From Rhodeus uyekii (lineage: Eukaryota > Chordata > Actinopteri > Cypriniformes > Acheilognathidae), in contig JAWRVZ010000586.1 in the NCBI GenBank assembly GCA_037043235.1, positions 1 through 64,000 on the forward strand: 64,000 nucleotides of DNA, read 5' to 3'. The position numbers were made by a program, and so were the translations under genes. The notes below the pieces were generated by a model. That model had not been told where the DNA came from. It searched no databases and saw only the letters and a program-made list of their open reading frames with translations. Positions 24,691-36,595 of this stretch are shown piece after piece; the first letter of the stretch is position 1; the number at the start of each line of letters is the position of its first letter.

Positions 24691-26640
24691 TTTTCATGTT
24701 TATAATTATAATAGATGGTAAAGAATTTGTTTCAATTAAGTTAAAATAATATAAAATACTATGCTAGAATAAAGTTGATCCTATAAGACCGGCGTTTTTT
24801 CTTTTTCATCTTTTTAAATAAATGTTTCAGGTGAATTGATTCAACACATTCACACACAATTGTTTTGCCTTTATTGAATTATGACTTCATTGAATGAATA
24901 AGTACTCAACGCTGAGGGAGAACGTTTATGTCTCTCAACTTTATTATTTGTCTGTTTGAATAGAGAACAGAGAAATGTCTAAAGGGAGTAACATAAGGAC
25001 AACCAATGAGAGAATATAGCCAGACGGGTTACCCATTGATTTTTTTTTAAAGTTTTTTTTGGGACTCTTTTAAGCACCTTCTTTACGAAGCCCTTATTGA
25101 GTGTGCAATAATGGTGAATTAACGGACTCAATGAATAGTCTTTTTCTCTTATTTTTTCCTCAAACATCATTACTGACAGTTCTTTAACTTCATTGAACTG
25201 TCCTGAACATACATAGAATATTGAAGAACATGAACGGTTCTTCTGAATATGACTTGAGACCTGGCAGCGCTTCCTCTCACCACTTGAGCTGCATTTGGCT
25301 CGAAGGAAGAAAGAACCAAACCTCTTAGCATAGCTTGAAGATGATCATCAGTAAACAGACCTGTACTTGGACTTACATTGTCAACGGAACATCGGTGTTG
25401 GCCGTTAATTTGCAAAATCATCATGATAACATGGACGGCGATCATATCGCTTTCAACTCTTAAGCAAATCAACCCATTTCAAATGATGGAAAAACAAAAT
25501 ACAATCCGCATGACGCTAAACGCTATAACAGTGACATTGACTCCGTCCAGCTCAGTCAAACATGCTCAATTTCAAACACAACAAGAAGTAATTATTCTAT
25601 GATGGCTTTGACAAATGTGATGTTACATGTGCAGCTCCATGGTTGTGAAATGTTTCTGTCTCTGCATCAAGCTCGGCCTCGCCCCGCCTCGCTCCTGGGA
25701 GTCATATCCCCCATTGAGATTGGTTGGTTTGTTCAAATTGCACTAAAAAGGAACCTTCCACACCTGGCGCAGTAAACAGCAATAATGTGGATTTTTATCA
25801 TATGAAAAGTTTATTTTTAGTATGTAAAAAGTATGTACCATCTTAATGCACCATTTGTGAATATACCTGTATCTTCACTGAAGTTGTTGTGGCTCAAGCA
25901 TTGTAGTTTTTCTCTTCATACAAACAACACTTCTCGAAGGTCTTTGATGCCAGAATTTAGGTTTTATTCTTCCAAACAAAACCGAGTTGATGTTGAAATG
26001 GTTGCATGATTAATAAGTATTTTATTAGGATTCAACTGTATGATAATACATCATTATTTTATCTGTATGATGATATTCAGCTGAGAAAGTGCTGAGGTCT
26101 GCAAAAGGCAGGAGACCCACACACCTCACAGCACTGGGTGTTAAATCCATATATGGCCACAGAGTGCTGAATTCAGGCCAAGTTACAATGTATGGAGAAA
26201 AGTAAACAATCACGTAACATGTTTCGAATGTATAGGACCTAGAGTATATAATGGGAGATTTCCCTTTCTCAAGAGCTGACCCTACAGATCAGCTCGGTTT
26301 TATTTGGAAGAATAAAACCTAAATTCTGGCATCAAAGACCTTCGAGAAGTGTTGTTTGTATGAACAGAAAAACTACAACACTTGATTTACAAAAAATTAC
26401 ACAAAGTTTACACAAAGTTTTCTTAATGTGCCAGTAAGCCAGTAATTCAATAAAGACAAAGCAACTGAATGTAACAATTCACCTGAAATATTTATTTAAA
26501 AACATGTGCCAAATCTTATCCATCCCAGACACGATACCAGCAGCACAATCTTATAGTGTAATATCAACTTTATACTAGCATAGTATTTGATGTTATTTTA
26601 CCTTCATTGAAACATTTCTCTTTACCATCTATTTTGATAT
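24690..26640 (+). mobile_element. Long-TIR element 'd2', copy 2 (best preserved)
   Basis: The left end (24690-24900) and right end (26400-26640) are imperfect inverted repeats of roughly 200 bases. Shared blocks are atactatgctagaataaag/ atactagcatagtat, tttcaggtgaattg/ caattcacctgaaat, and gcctttattgaattatga/ aattcaataaagacaaag. Length is about 1.95 kb. It lacks the hAT found in copy 1. Open frames near 25170-25600 read both ways and are not conserved; no transposase is recognised. Confidence 0.6.
25880..26395. repeat. Internal hairpin: about 100-base inverted repeat, 300-base loop
   Basis: gaaggtctttgatgccagaa (about 25936) and ttctggcatcaaagaccttc (about 26324) and their flanks are inverted repeats. 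The same hairpin is at 45795-45880 with 46200-46300. Copy 1 near 8620-8700 keeps only the first arm. Confidence 0.8.
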
Positions 26641-26689
26641 ATATATATATATATATATTTTTTTTTTTTATATATTTTTTTTTATATAT

Positions 26690-27116
26690 ATATTTACATT
26701 TATTCATTTAGCAGACGCTTTTATCCAAAGCGACTTACAACTTGTGGAATTCAGAAAGCGATCTGTCCTGAAGATACAAAAGTACATATGCTTACAATAC
26801 AAAGTTTCGAACATTACATAAGAAAGTAAGAGAATTAATTAAAAAAATTTGTGTGTGTGTCATGTTAGGTGCTCTTGGAAGAGATGTGTTTTCAGTAGTC
26901 TTTTAAACCTTGACAAGGAATCTGCATTCTGGATGAGGGCAGCAGGGAGATTGTTCCACCAACAAGGAGCGGTGAATAAAAATGTTCTTGAGAGTGATTT
27001 TTTTGCCTCTCTGTGATGTAACCGCGAGTCGTCGCTCATTGATCGATCAAAGGTTTCTGGTAGGTGTGTAGATTTGTAACAGTGAGTATGAAGGTGCTGT
27101 ATGAAGGTGCTGAGCA
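26690..27116 (-). mobile_element. L2 LINE 3' end, copy 2
   Basis: It contains the C-terminal motif WWNNLPAAL and LKTHLFQEHLT (minus strand, 27117-26860) followed by the 3' tail agcgtctgctaaatgaata. It is truncated at about 27116, where another LINE begins. It shares the TA-rich junction with copies 1 and 3. Confidence 0.8.
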
Positions 27117-27901
27117 TGGGTGTGAGACAGAGAAGTATACTCCATTTCTAGAAAGCACACCTCCCACCCTCCATCCTCACAGTGTTCTACAGAGGGACAA
27201 TTGAGAGTATCCTGAGCAGCTGTATCACTGCCTGGTTTATGAAACGGCACCGTCTCGGACCGCAGGACCCTGCAGCGGACAGTGAGAACTGCTGAAAAGA
27301 TCATCGGGGTCTCTCTTGCCTCTGTCACAGACATTTACACATCACGCTGCATCCGCAAAGCCACCAGCATTGTGGATGATCCCACACACCCCTCATACAC
27401 ACTTTTTACCCTCCTGCCGTCTGGGAAACGGTATCGTAGTATTCGTTCTCTCACATTAAGACTTTGTAACAGTTTTTCCCCCGTGCAATCAGGCTGTTCA
27501 ACTCTAATTAACCCATACAAACTGCACTACTTTGGGCTGTTTCCAACAGACTGTTTTTTACTATCATTCATCTCTATTATTTATTTATTTTTATATTTGC
27601 ACTGTCACTTACACAATCACTACAGTCACTTTGCGTAACTGGTCTGCGTTACTGTCTTGTGCTGTCTGTTTGCACTCTGTGCACTTTATGTATATATAGA
27701 AGTTTGTTTACTTTTTATGTACTTAATCTGTGTACGGTATGTGTTACTGTCTTGTGCTGTCTGTTTGCAACTTGTGCACTTTATGTAAATAGGTTCTTTG
27801 TTTTGTTTATAGCACCTTGTTTCCTGGGAAACGTTGTTTCGTTTCACTATGTACTTGTATATGGCTGAAATGACAATAAACTCCACTTTGACTTTGACTT
27901 T
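27117..27901 (+). pseudogene. LINE ORF2 C-terminus and 3' UTR (second LINE family), copy 1
   Basis: The decayed frame has RGTIESILSSCITAW, then after a frameshift SLASVTDIYTSRCIRKATS and LFTLLPSGKRYRSIRS, typical of the region after the RT domain in a widespread fish non-LTR element. The 3' end is gacaataaactccactttgactttgactttt, a short-repeat tail. It abuts gypsy sequence at gtagtagcttc, exactly as at 58242, so this LINE-gypsy junction was duplicated. The family name is uncertain. Confidence 0.65.
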
Positions 27902-28285
27902 TGACCGTAGTAGCTTCAAAAAAATAATTAATTGTATATGTTCTGGTGCGCGAGCGGCGAGACATGTAATGTGACGTTAGAGTGGGGGAGTCTTGGGGTC
28001 TTGCCGTTGCAGATTCGAAAGGTAAGACAATGTGTCTTCGAGGTTCAACAACATTTCTGAGTTTTTCAGCCTGCGGTTTGTTCACAGTTTACTAGACAGT
28101 CTTCAGTGACGCGGCTCAGGGATGTTACTGTTGTCACTGGAAGTTTAGATGAAAGATCAACACGTTTCTCAGCAGGAACTCGATTACAGTACGGTTTTAG
28201 TACGGATCTTTCTCTCTATTTCATACGGACCACAAAATTTTGCCTGCAATAACTGGCTGGAACTGGAAGAAAGACCAACACTAAC

Positions 28286-28558
28286 TCACCAGGCTGAATA
28301 TCCCCTCTTTTTGTCAAAGTGAACCTTCATTTTGGTCTGTGCGGTCACCAAGTTCTCTTTTGCCATCGCACACGCTCGATGTAACCTGTCACAAAATTTA
28401 CTCACATAATCTAGAACAGGCATAGGGGGAACAGATTCTTCCAACAATTGTTCACGCAACATTCTCAATGGACCGCGAACCGTATGCCCGAACACCAAGT
28501 CGGCGGGAGCAAAGCCTAACGACTCTTGCGTGGTTTCGCAAATCGCAAACATAAGCAT
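28286..28558 (-). pseudogene. Gypsy integrase core end
   Basis: Ninety codons with FAICETTQESLGFAPADL and VFGHTVRGPLRML, diagnostic for the end of the gypsy integrase core. It ends at KKRGYSAW*, where the sequence after gatattc departs from that of copy A (KKRGSFFQFQ). The usual D,D,E catalytic residues are upstream of the deletion point and absent. Confidence 0.75.
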
Positions 28559-28599
28559 AGGTAGTCCCTCGTCCCATTCTCCCGTCAGACAGGGGTAAT

Positions 28600-29327
28600 G
28601 TGCTTAATATAAGTGTCTGAGCAGATTCTGTATCACGGAGCATAGTTACTGGCTTAAAAACAGACTCATCAGACAACGCTACTGATCCAGTTAACAGAAA
28701 AGGTTCGTATTGTGACTTATTCGAATCAGCAGGTGAGGGTGCCACAGATTTTACAGAAGCAACACTTTTCGATTTAGACCCATTTTTCTTTTCCCATGGT
28801 TCACAATCCGCAATGAGATGGCCGGAATCGAGACACACCCTTTTTTGTGCGGTACGGACTGGCGGAGACCGACACCCTCCCAGCGCTCTTCCGCGTACAG
28901 CATCTATCTCTTTTCCCTGTTCTTCAACATGAGAGACGGCAACTTTCTCACGGCGAACAGCATGGGGGAAAACTAGTCTATGAATTAACACAAACTCATC
29001 AGCAAGGATCGCAGAAACTTTCTGCTCATTAAGATGAATAACAAGGCTTTCAGAAAGACAACCCTTGAAATCTTCCAACAACATTAACTCACGAAGTTGC
29101 TGAAACTTTGCATGCTGCACACCACTTGTCAAATAAAGCTTGTTTTTCCCTTGAAAATTCAACAAAGGTTTGTGCGACTGCTTTCTTATGATTTCGAAAT
29201 GTTTGCCTGTATGCTTCTGGGACTAATTCATATGCACGCAACACAGCTATTTTTATCGCATCATAATCTAAACTAGTACTAACCGGTAAAGATGCACACA
29301 CCTCTTGAGCTTTTCCGACTAGTTTGC
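28600..29327 (-). pseudogene. Gypsy gag C-terminus and protease-like segment
   Basis: The frame 29165-28452 has a knuckle-like CLDSGHLIADC lacking the first cysteine pair partner, a lysine/serine-rich linker, and MLRDTESAQTLIL, resembling a retroviral-type aspartic protease active site with Glu in place of Gly. After SDGRMG it runs out of frame into integrase sequence, marking the internal deletion. The preceding frame (29442-29089) reads SLDYDAIKIAVLRAYELVPEAYRQ, a gag-like region. Confidence 0.6.
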
Positions 29328-29641
29328 ATTGCAACCATAGGCGGAGTTTGGGGGGGGCTGGGGGGGGCACTGCCCCCCCAGACCAGAGCCAATTAATGCC
29401 TGCCTTGTGCTTTGAATATGTTTTTGTTATTACAGAATTCATATTTTCTCGTTTTATTTATCTTATCTTATTAGTTCTGTGTATAGAATGAGTAAGATAT
29501 GGCTAATTAATTTTTTATTACTTTATTTAATTTTTAATTACTGTAGCTTTAGTACATTCTCCCGCGATTTGCGAATCTCAAAGTATCGCGGTACGTGAGT
29601 GGACGCTCTTCTCGTTCTGTTTTACGCGCTGAATAAACAAA

Positions 29642-29776
29642 ATGGACATTAGTCGTTTTTTTAATAAATCCACTACTAAAAGTGTCAAATCTATCAGAAG
29701 AGAAGACAGTGTTGGACATCTACGCATCTCGGAAAAAGAGGCGGCTTCTTCTGCATTAGGTAAGATATTGTAATGT
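29642..29776 (+). pseudogene. Presumed first exon of the hAT transposase
   Basis: A short frame starting MDISRFFNKST, resembling the N-termini of hAT/zinc-finger MYM-like transposases, and continuing to about residue 40. A good splice-donor sequence (attag/gtaaga) follows at about 29759, and the frame stops a few codons into the putative intron. The rest of the transposase is missing. The assignment is inference from motif style and position. Confidence 0.4.
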
Positions 29777-29979
29777 CTGAAGTAGTTCTATGACAGGTCC
29801 AGGGAGGCTCTGTTTATGAACTTTAATCGTAACGAAGAACAACACACTGTAACAAGCGCACCCGTCTAACACACTTTTTGCCGCACTTCTGAACTCCCAG
29901 TGTTAACCCTATCACTGCCGATACAAAACAAAAAAGCAACTATAAAGAGTCTGTTCTATTCGCTATTCTTTGTATAAAG

Positions 29980-30450
29980 CAGTGGTTCTCAAATAGTGGG
30001 GCGCACGTTACCCTGGGGTACAAGCTTTGTTTTTGCCAGGGAGTAGGTTTTCTTGCACTGAACAAAAGCAGCATATATGAAGTTCAGATAACCGTCTCCT
30101 CATCCTTTGATTTATATGACGATATGTGTCACGTGATCAACCACTAAATTCACACGTGTTTTCACGCAATATCTGGCACTGATCCAAAAAAAAAGACGCG
30201 CTCAGAGCTTGTCATTTATCACAACGATTCAGAGTTTTCAACCACATAAGATTTATTTTAGGTTTCAACAAGTTGAGCCAACAAGTTGGTTACTATTTTG
30301 AACTATCTATTATACAGCGCTTTTTTTGACTGCGGTATGTCAGGTGACAAGCATGACGCGTTACCATGGAAACAATAAGGCAAAAGTTTTTGCCGCGAAA
30401 TTTTTACCTCTTCCTAGGGGGGCGTGACAGAAAATAATTGAGAAGCACTG
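29980..30450. mobile_element. Nested hAT (471 bp) within the hAT
   Basis: The termini CAGTGGTTCTCAA and TTGAGAAGCACTG (one mismatch) and the 8-bp duplication gtataaag (29972-29979 and 30451-30458) are clear. It is non-coding. Confidence 0.92.
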
Positions 30451-30790
30451 GTATAAAGTCATTGTTCATTGTAAATGTATTTTATATGTAAAATTAATGA
30501 TATATAAATATGATATAAAAAAAACTGAGCTCGTGGTCTGGTGCCCCCCCAAGCACAAAAGTGAAACTCCGCCTATGATTGCAACAGAAGTGCCCACATT
30601 TCTTTCGGCCACTGAAGGGCTGCAGCCACTCGCTCAAACTCTGTAAAATAGCAATCAACCATCGCCTCTCTAAAAGGAGGTACCAATTTAATATGTTTCC
30701 TCACATCAAAAACGGGTGCTGTCTTCTCATATCGTACTCAATTTCTAACTCCCTCAGACGTAGCAGTTTATTTTGATGCTCTTGTCGTTT

Positions 30791-31217
30791 CACCTCCAAG
30801 TCTAACTCTTTCAACCGGACAGCTACAGCCGGATCTTGCGGTAAAAAGTGTGGGCTGGGTGGCTGCATACTTGGGGTAGGTTTCTCGTTTCCGCTCCAGC
30901 TTCTGCACCACCTGTAAGTGACAGTTCTGGCAATATCTGATTTTCTACCAGTTTTAAGTGTAATACGGTTTTAATTTCGTTCTTCCTAGCATAACGCGGG
31001 ACAGGAATTTTAAAGAAATCTGCTATTTCACCTCCAAGTCTAACTCTTTCAACCGGACAGCTACAGCCGGATCTTGCGGTAAAAAGTGTGGGCTGGGTGG
31101 CTGCATACTTGGGGTAGGTTTCTCGTTTCCGCTCCAGCTTCTGCACCACCTGTAAGTGACAGTTCTGGCAATATCTGATTTTCTACCAGTTTTAAGTGTA
31201 ATTCGGTTTTAATTTCA
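30791..31217. repeat. 238-bp tandem duplication in the gypsy gag region
   Basis: Two units begin cacctccaagtctaactc at 30791 and 31029; the second is cut at about 31217 by the junction with M4 copy B. It makes a repetitive minus-strand frame (31149-30823) with two LSLTGGAEAGAETRN-like stretches. Confidence 0.9.
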
Positions 31218-33781
31218 AACGGTGCATTAAGATGGTACATAGTTTTTATAGTTTATTATGACCAGTGGTCCACGTTTTACCACAGATATCTTATCTTATA
31301 TCTTACTGACCCTCCTGTGCCTTTACCATAGAAGTGGAGATTCATCCTATGTTCACCTAGTGGGCTAAAATTATACTCGTGCAAAGGCACATGGACCAGT
31401 TTATTAACAGATAACAGATTGATTATATAAAAGGCAATATGTAGAAGAGGAAAATTTAAGATACAGGAGGAGTTAAAATAAGATAATAAATTGATAAGTA
31501 TATAAGAAGAATGCACATGTTTAAAATGTTATATCTTATATTTGAAGACGTCTAAGATTTGTATCTCATTATCCCTGGAGGCAGTAAGTAAAATGATTCA
31601 TGGCAGTGTAAACTATAATAACTTGTGCGGAGTGTTGAACGAGAACGAGAGCAAGATTGGGTGACCAAGTGAAGAGAAAAATGGTTTAAAAGGGAATTCT
31701 TTGATGATGTTTGAGGAAAACCTTTATTCACCACAACTAGCTTATTTTGAACACTGCATGCACAAATAGGAGAAAAATTATGACTGATTTTATGATAGGG
31801 AAAATTATTTAACTGTATTATTCTGATGATTGAAGGTAGATTATTGCTACATAATGCAAAGAAGAAATGGCTTGCTTTTTCCTGCAAAGAAGAACTTGCT
31901 TCACTAACAATAGAATGGGGGAACTGCAGTGAGATTTTTTTTAAATAAAGGAATTATTTAGGTTAAAGAAGTGGAATTAGGAGACAGAGCTGATTGCTCT
32001 GACAGAATCTATTTAGAGTTTTTGAAAGTTCAATTTGATTCATGTGGATCTCTTGAGTGTTCAGATGCTTCTGGAATTCCGCCTTGATGAGGGGAAGCAA
32101 CAAATGAGAAGATAAAGACATGTCTGTAGAGAGAAGAAGAGAAAGTGAAAGAAGAAGGTGAAAGAGGAGAAGGTGAAACTTTCACTTGAGACTTTTCCTG
32201 AGGACAATGAGAACATCCTGAGATACGAATCTGTGGGAGGATACATGAAGAGCCAAAGCTAAGAATAAACACAGGACGAACAACAGGACAGAGAAGAGAC
32301 TGTATCCAACTTTACAACACCAGGCATTTGAGTGACATCACAGAATGATGACATGACTCCTTCAAATTTATTTAATTATTATATTGAACTGAATTTATTC
32401 TGATTATTCACTGGTCTCATAGCAGTTCCTTGTATTCTCTGCTAAACTAACCTTTCTGCTTTTTCAGCAGGAACCAATCCAACCCAATAACTCGATAAAA
32501 AAAAAGAAGAAGAAGAAAAAAAAAGAAAGAAATTCATTGAGAGACAGAAGTGGGTACTCAACTCACCAAACAGATCAAACTGAGGCAGGATTTGGTATAG
32601 TGAGGGTTTAGATTACATTAAACACTTAGGGTTAAAGTATGATAGAATTAGTTTTTGAACAAAGAAAAGATTGTTACAAGATCATCATAAGAAGAATTAT
32701 GGGTGGAAAAATACCTTTCCTGGTCCACTCCCTCTTGTTTAATGGTAATTTTCTAGAACTAGATTGAATTAAAAAAATGATAACTAACTCTAAGGTCTAA
32801 ATTCATGCAACCAGGAATGCTGTCATCACTGGGGTAACGAGATGGAAATGTTGACCATGGATCCATGATTATGCAGAAATCTACAATTTATTCTTAAAAA
32901 TAACTCATGAGCAGTAACAAAAGTATAGGAAAAATCTTAAATGTGACGAATAATAAAATGCATTTGAGGAAAATTTGCTATGCTTAGGCCTACAATTGTA
33001 AATTATGATAAAACAGAAAAAGAGGTTCATAAGACTAAGTCTAAAATGAAGTGTAGTGCCTAGATTCAGAAAGGTTTGTCGAAGTTGTGTTCAGATTTTG
33101 TTGAAGTACACATCTAAACTTGTATGTGCCCCATGTAGATCGGAACCAGCTGATCAGCAGACTCAGAGAAAATGGCCAGTGTGAGTGTGAATGAGTATGA
33201 CTGGAGTGAGAGATGGTGTCTGAAGAGATACTAAGGCAAATCTAAATTTTTGCCAAAACAGCTGTATTTGAATTTAAAATGTGGGCCTACAAGGCAAAAT
33301 ATGCCCAAGTAAAATAATGACGATGTCATGATTGGAATAAGTTTCCTGGTCAAAACCTAGGTTAATATTGTTGTGGCAGAAAGAAACAACAGTGCCACAT
33401 TTGCGCAGCGAATAACTTTTAACTTTCTTTACAGATTATCATGATGGAGCTTATTTTGTATCAAAAGTATTAAATGTTGCCTTCAAACTTTTAACTTGAA
33501 CACAGTGGGTTGAGTGCTTTCCAAAGACCCAAGAAATTTTGAGATAGTGAATACAATCAAGACTAATGGTACAGGATAAAAGGGCCTCAAAAATGCTAAT
33601 CAAATTTTGAGAAAGATATTATAAGGGAATAAGGGATAAGAGATTAAACTCTGCTGTTAAGAAAACAGAAGAGCATCAGATAGGGACCAGGTCAGCACTC
33701 AACCCACTTTCCACAGGTCACAAAGAAGGACAATAAGTCCGAGGAGCAGATGTTATCACTAACAACAATAGAAAGAAGAAA

Positions 33782-33910
33782 TGTTACATTTTTATAACGC
33801 TTTTCCACACCTGGGACTTTTTATGACCACAGAGAGTCAGGACCTCAGTTTAACATCTCATCCGAAAGACGGTGTTTGTTGCAGTACAATGTCCCCGTCA
33901 CTACTGGGGC
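33782..33910 (-). mobile_element. SINE remnant, copy B
   Basis: Only the 3' tail (catttttataacgctttt on the plus strand) and the head remain; the middle, present at 17600-17800, is deleted. Confidence 0.6.
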
Positions 33911-35226
33911 ATTAGGACCCACACAGACAACAATAGTAACGGTCTCATTCACAGGAGACACCTGGACATGCCTTGAAGCAACTGATCCCCCATCCAGAAC
34001 GCTACAGGAGACCAAGTGGTCCTGCAGTAAAGGGGAGGATTGATTGTGCAGATAAAAACAGAATACCACACAGAAAACTCTGACAATTCAAGTTGTACTC
34101 GCTAGGTTAAACATTGTTGTGAGAGAATAGAAGTTTGTTAGGGGCATTAGTGGGACTAGCCATCCTGGAATAAAATGTTCAAAGAAAAATTCAAAACTAA
34201 AAAATTCATAGGAACAATATATTTAGTAGGCTACCTAAGAAAAAATCGAAGGGAAAAAAGGGAAAGAAGGGATTATTGTTTGAGCCATTACTGGGGCATT
34301 GGGGGATGTGAAATTAACTATGAGGTAGGGTCAACCACTTGTGGACATTTTATAATGTGCATGGATAGAGGGGTAAAACAAGCAGTGCAGCAAAAACAAA
34401 TACATTACAGATAACTGGTCCAAGTGATAGGGTACACAGGGGCATGTGTAACTGAGAGAGGGATTTTGGTAAGTTTAGGGGAGAAACCAGGATTTTGGGA
34501 AAAGTTTCGGATAAAAAATAAATAACTACACATGTTTTAACTTTATCAAATCACAACCAAAGATTTATTTAGGGGCAATAGATGGAGGCGGGTGTAAAAC
34601 AATAATATAATATTCAGGGCAGATCATAGGCCCTTGGGCAAGGGCTAAACAACTGTTGTGGGGATAGGAGACTTTTGACGAGAATCCATGACGAGGCCAA
34701 GGAGGGAGGAGGGAATGCAGAACTGGAATGGAAGAATCAGGCAGAACTAGAAGAGGGGTTAGACATAAGAAGTAGAAAGAGAGAAAAAGCAAGTAAGGGA
34801 AGGATGAAAATGGAAGACATGATAAGGATGAGGGATATAGCAATGAACCATAATGGGGAAAGAAAGGGAAGGTGAAGAGGATGATAAAGACATATGTAAG
34901 GAAGGATGGTTGAGAGAAAAGGAGGAGATTCTGAAGGAAGACATGGAACTAAAGCTCAGGTAGACGAGAGGGGACGATCATCCACAAATAGATATAACAT
35001 TTTACAAAATTTTAAATAATTAAATAATTTTTATAATAATTTTATTTAAAAAAATAGATATTTAATAGATATAGAAATAGAAATAGATATGCAGACAATG
35101 AGTGGAGGCAGAAGGGAAGAGATGGACCATGACCAGGAAAATGAAGAAGATGAGGAGCTTGTTCTGTAAGATGTTGATCTCCTGTGGATCTCCAGGAGAT
35201 CATAAGGGGGATTGAAGGAATAAATG

Positions 35227-35252
35227 TATATATATATATATATATATATATA
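35227..35252. repeat. (TA)n microsatellite
   Basis: About 13 TA units. The corresponding site is short in copy C (62159-62170). Confidence 0.95.
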
Positions 35253-35322
35253 CAGCTTTGCATTAATTTAGAAGTTACAGGTTGCTTTTATGACTAAGGG
35301 ATTTAAAGGTTAAACACAAAAA

Positions 35323-35345
35323 ACACACACACACACACACACACA
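35323..35345. repeat. (CA)n microsatellite
   Basis: About 11 CA units, allelic in position to 16094-16117 and 62239-62263. Confidence 0.95.
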
Positions 35346-35568
35346 AGCGAAATAAGAACAAAAGACAAAATAAGAGTCCCGGTGTAGTATTTCGGTATTA
35401 TGATTAAAGGCCAAGTAAAAGTCACGTTCTATAGGTCATTATTGATATTTGCCTTTTACACAATAAACTATATACTTGTATTTGCAAAAATTGGGTTATG
35501 CGTGACATGTGAACAGCCAATGATAATTTGCCAATCATGACCGCAATCGCGGAAGTGAAAGGGAGACA

Positions 35569-35810
35569 CACTGTGTTGCCAGATTGGGCGGGTTTTGGTC
35601 ACGTCCCACTGGGAAAAAAAAATGCATTGGGCTGGTTGATAAAAATTGGGCTGGTTTTTGACGAAAAAACCTGCCCAAATTTCATATATAAATGCATATA
35701 AATACCATCAACAATCGTCTCCCCCGTCATCAATCGTCTCTCTAGTTTTTTGGGCGGGTTTTATGCTGTAGTTGGGCTGGAAATCGTCAGTCCAATCTGG
35801 CAACAATGGC
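35569..35810. mobile_element. hAT-like MITE in M4 copy B
   Basis: Inverted ends TGTTGCCAGATTGG and CCAATCTGGCAACA surround gggcgggtttt/ ttgggctgg motifs known from fish hAT MITEs. The diverged relative at about 4045-4085 runs from gggtcctagctctgtctccc without it, so the MITE entered M4 after the two lineages split. A clear target duplication is not seen. Confidence 0.6.
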
Positions 35811-36595
35811 TAGAAGCTATTCATTGCATACAATAGTGGAAAATCGTTAATCTTTGAGTTAAATATTGTACATAGCTCAATTGCAGCACGATTAAAAAAT
35901 AAGTACTTTTTTGTACAAATGCAAACTGGTAGGACTGGCACGATTTTGCTAAGTTTATAAAGCTTATTCAAATGTAAAGTTTCTTTTAGTAAACCTCCAA
36001 CCAATCTTAATGAAAGAAACATTTGTGAATATATAATATATACGGAAGTAAGAAAGTTTTCTTAATCTGCCATTAAGTCATGTTCAATAAAGACAAAACC
36101 AGATGTGCAAATTAAAAATTATAAAATTAGCACTTATAGTATTGGATTAACTATATATTAGCATAGTATGCAATATAATTTTAACTTAATTGAAAATGTT
36201 TTCTTTACTGTCTTATCTCTATCATATTTACAAACAAGAAAACAAATGCTATTCATTATTAATGTGCAATACTAACATTTGTGCCGTTAGATTATACAAT
36301 ATTATATACACACATATATATACACTTGGACGAAATTGTTGGTAACCAGTTAACATTCGTATGTCAGACTTCAGTCAGACATTGCTTCATGCTTCAACAA
36401 TTATTTATAAATTGCTCGCTCTGTCCACCACTAGAAATCGGTTCACTTCAAATGAAAGCCTTTTAACAGCCTTTTAGCCTGTTCGTTGAGCAATTGAACC
36501 CACCACAGAGGCTTATGTAGAGCTTGAAGAACGTAATGTCTAATCACATGCGTTTGTACTGGGGTTGTAAAAGCAACGTCCAATCGCACTCGTTT

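Larger units (their letters stand above)
29336..30577 (+). mobile_element. hAT transposon (1242 bp) inserted in gypsy gag
   Basis: Perfect 14-bp TIRs CATAGGCGGAGTTT / AAACTCCGCCTATG with an 8-bp duplication attgcaac (29328-29335 and 30578-30585). G- and C-rich runs lie just inside the ends. It keeps a presumed first coding exon and is itself split by a second hAT. Confidence 0.92.
27902..31217 (-). mobile_element. Ty3/gypsy element, internally deleted, copy B
   Basis: On the minus strand it runs: gag-like region (about 31217-30586 and 29327-29100), a degenerate zinc knuckle (CLDSGHLIADC), a protease-like segment (MLRDTESAQ, where DTG is expected), then directly the end of the integrase core (EWDEGLPMLMFAIC, LVFGHTVRGPL) and the C-terminal GPY/F region to 27902. 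Reverse transcriptase, RNase H and most of integrase are missing. A hAT interrupts the gag part (29336-30577). Confidence 0.75.
31218..36590 (+). mobile_element. M4 module, copy B
   Basis: Starts aaacggtgcattaagatgg directly after gypsy sequence. It aligns with 58600-63470 and with the reverse complement of 14430-20410. It contains a deleted SINE, a (TA)n and a (CA)n microsatellite, and a 240-bp MITE. It retains 34470-34975, absent from copy C. The right-end inverted repeat is at 36060-36250. No protein is recognised. Confidence 0.65.
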
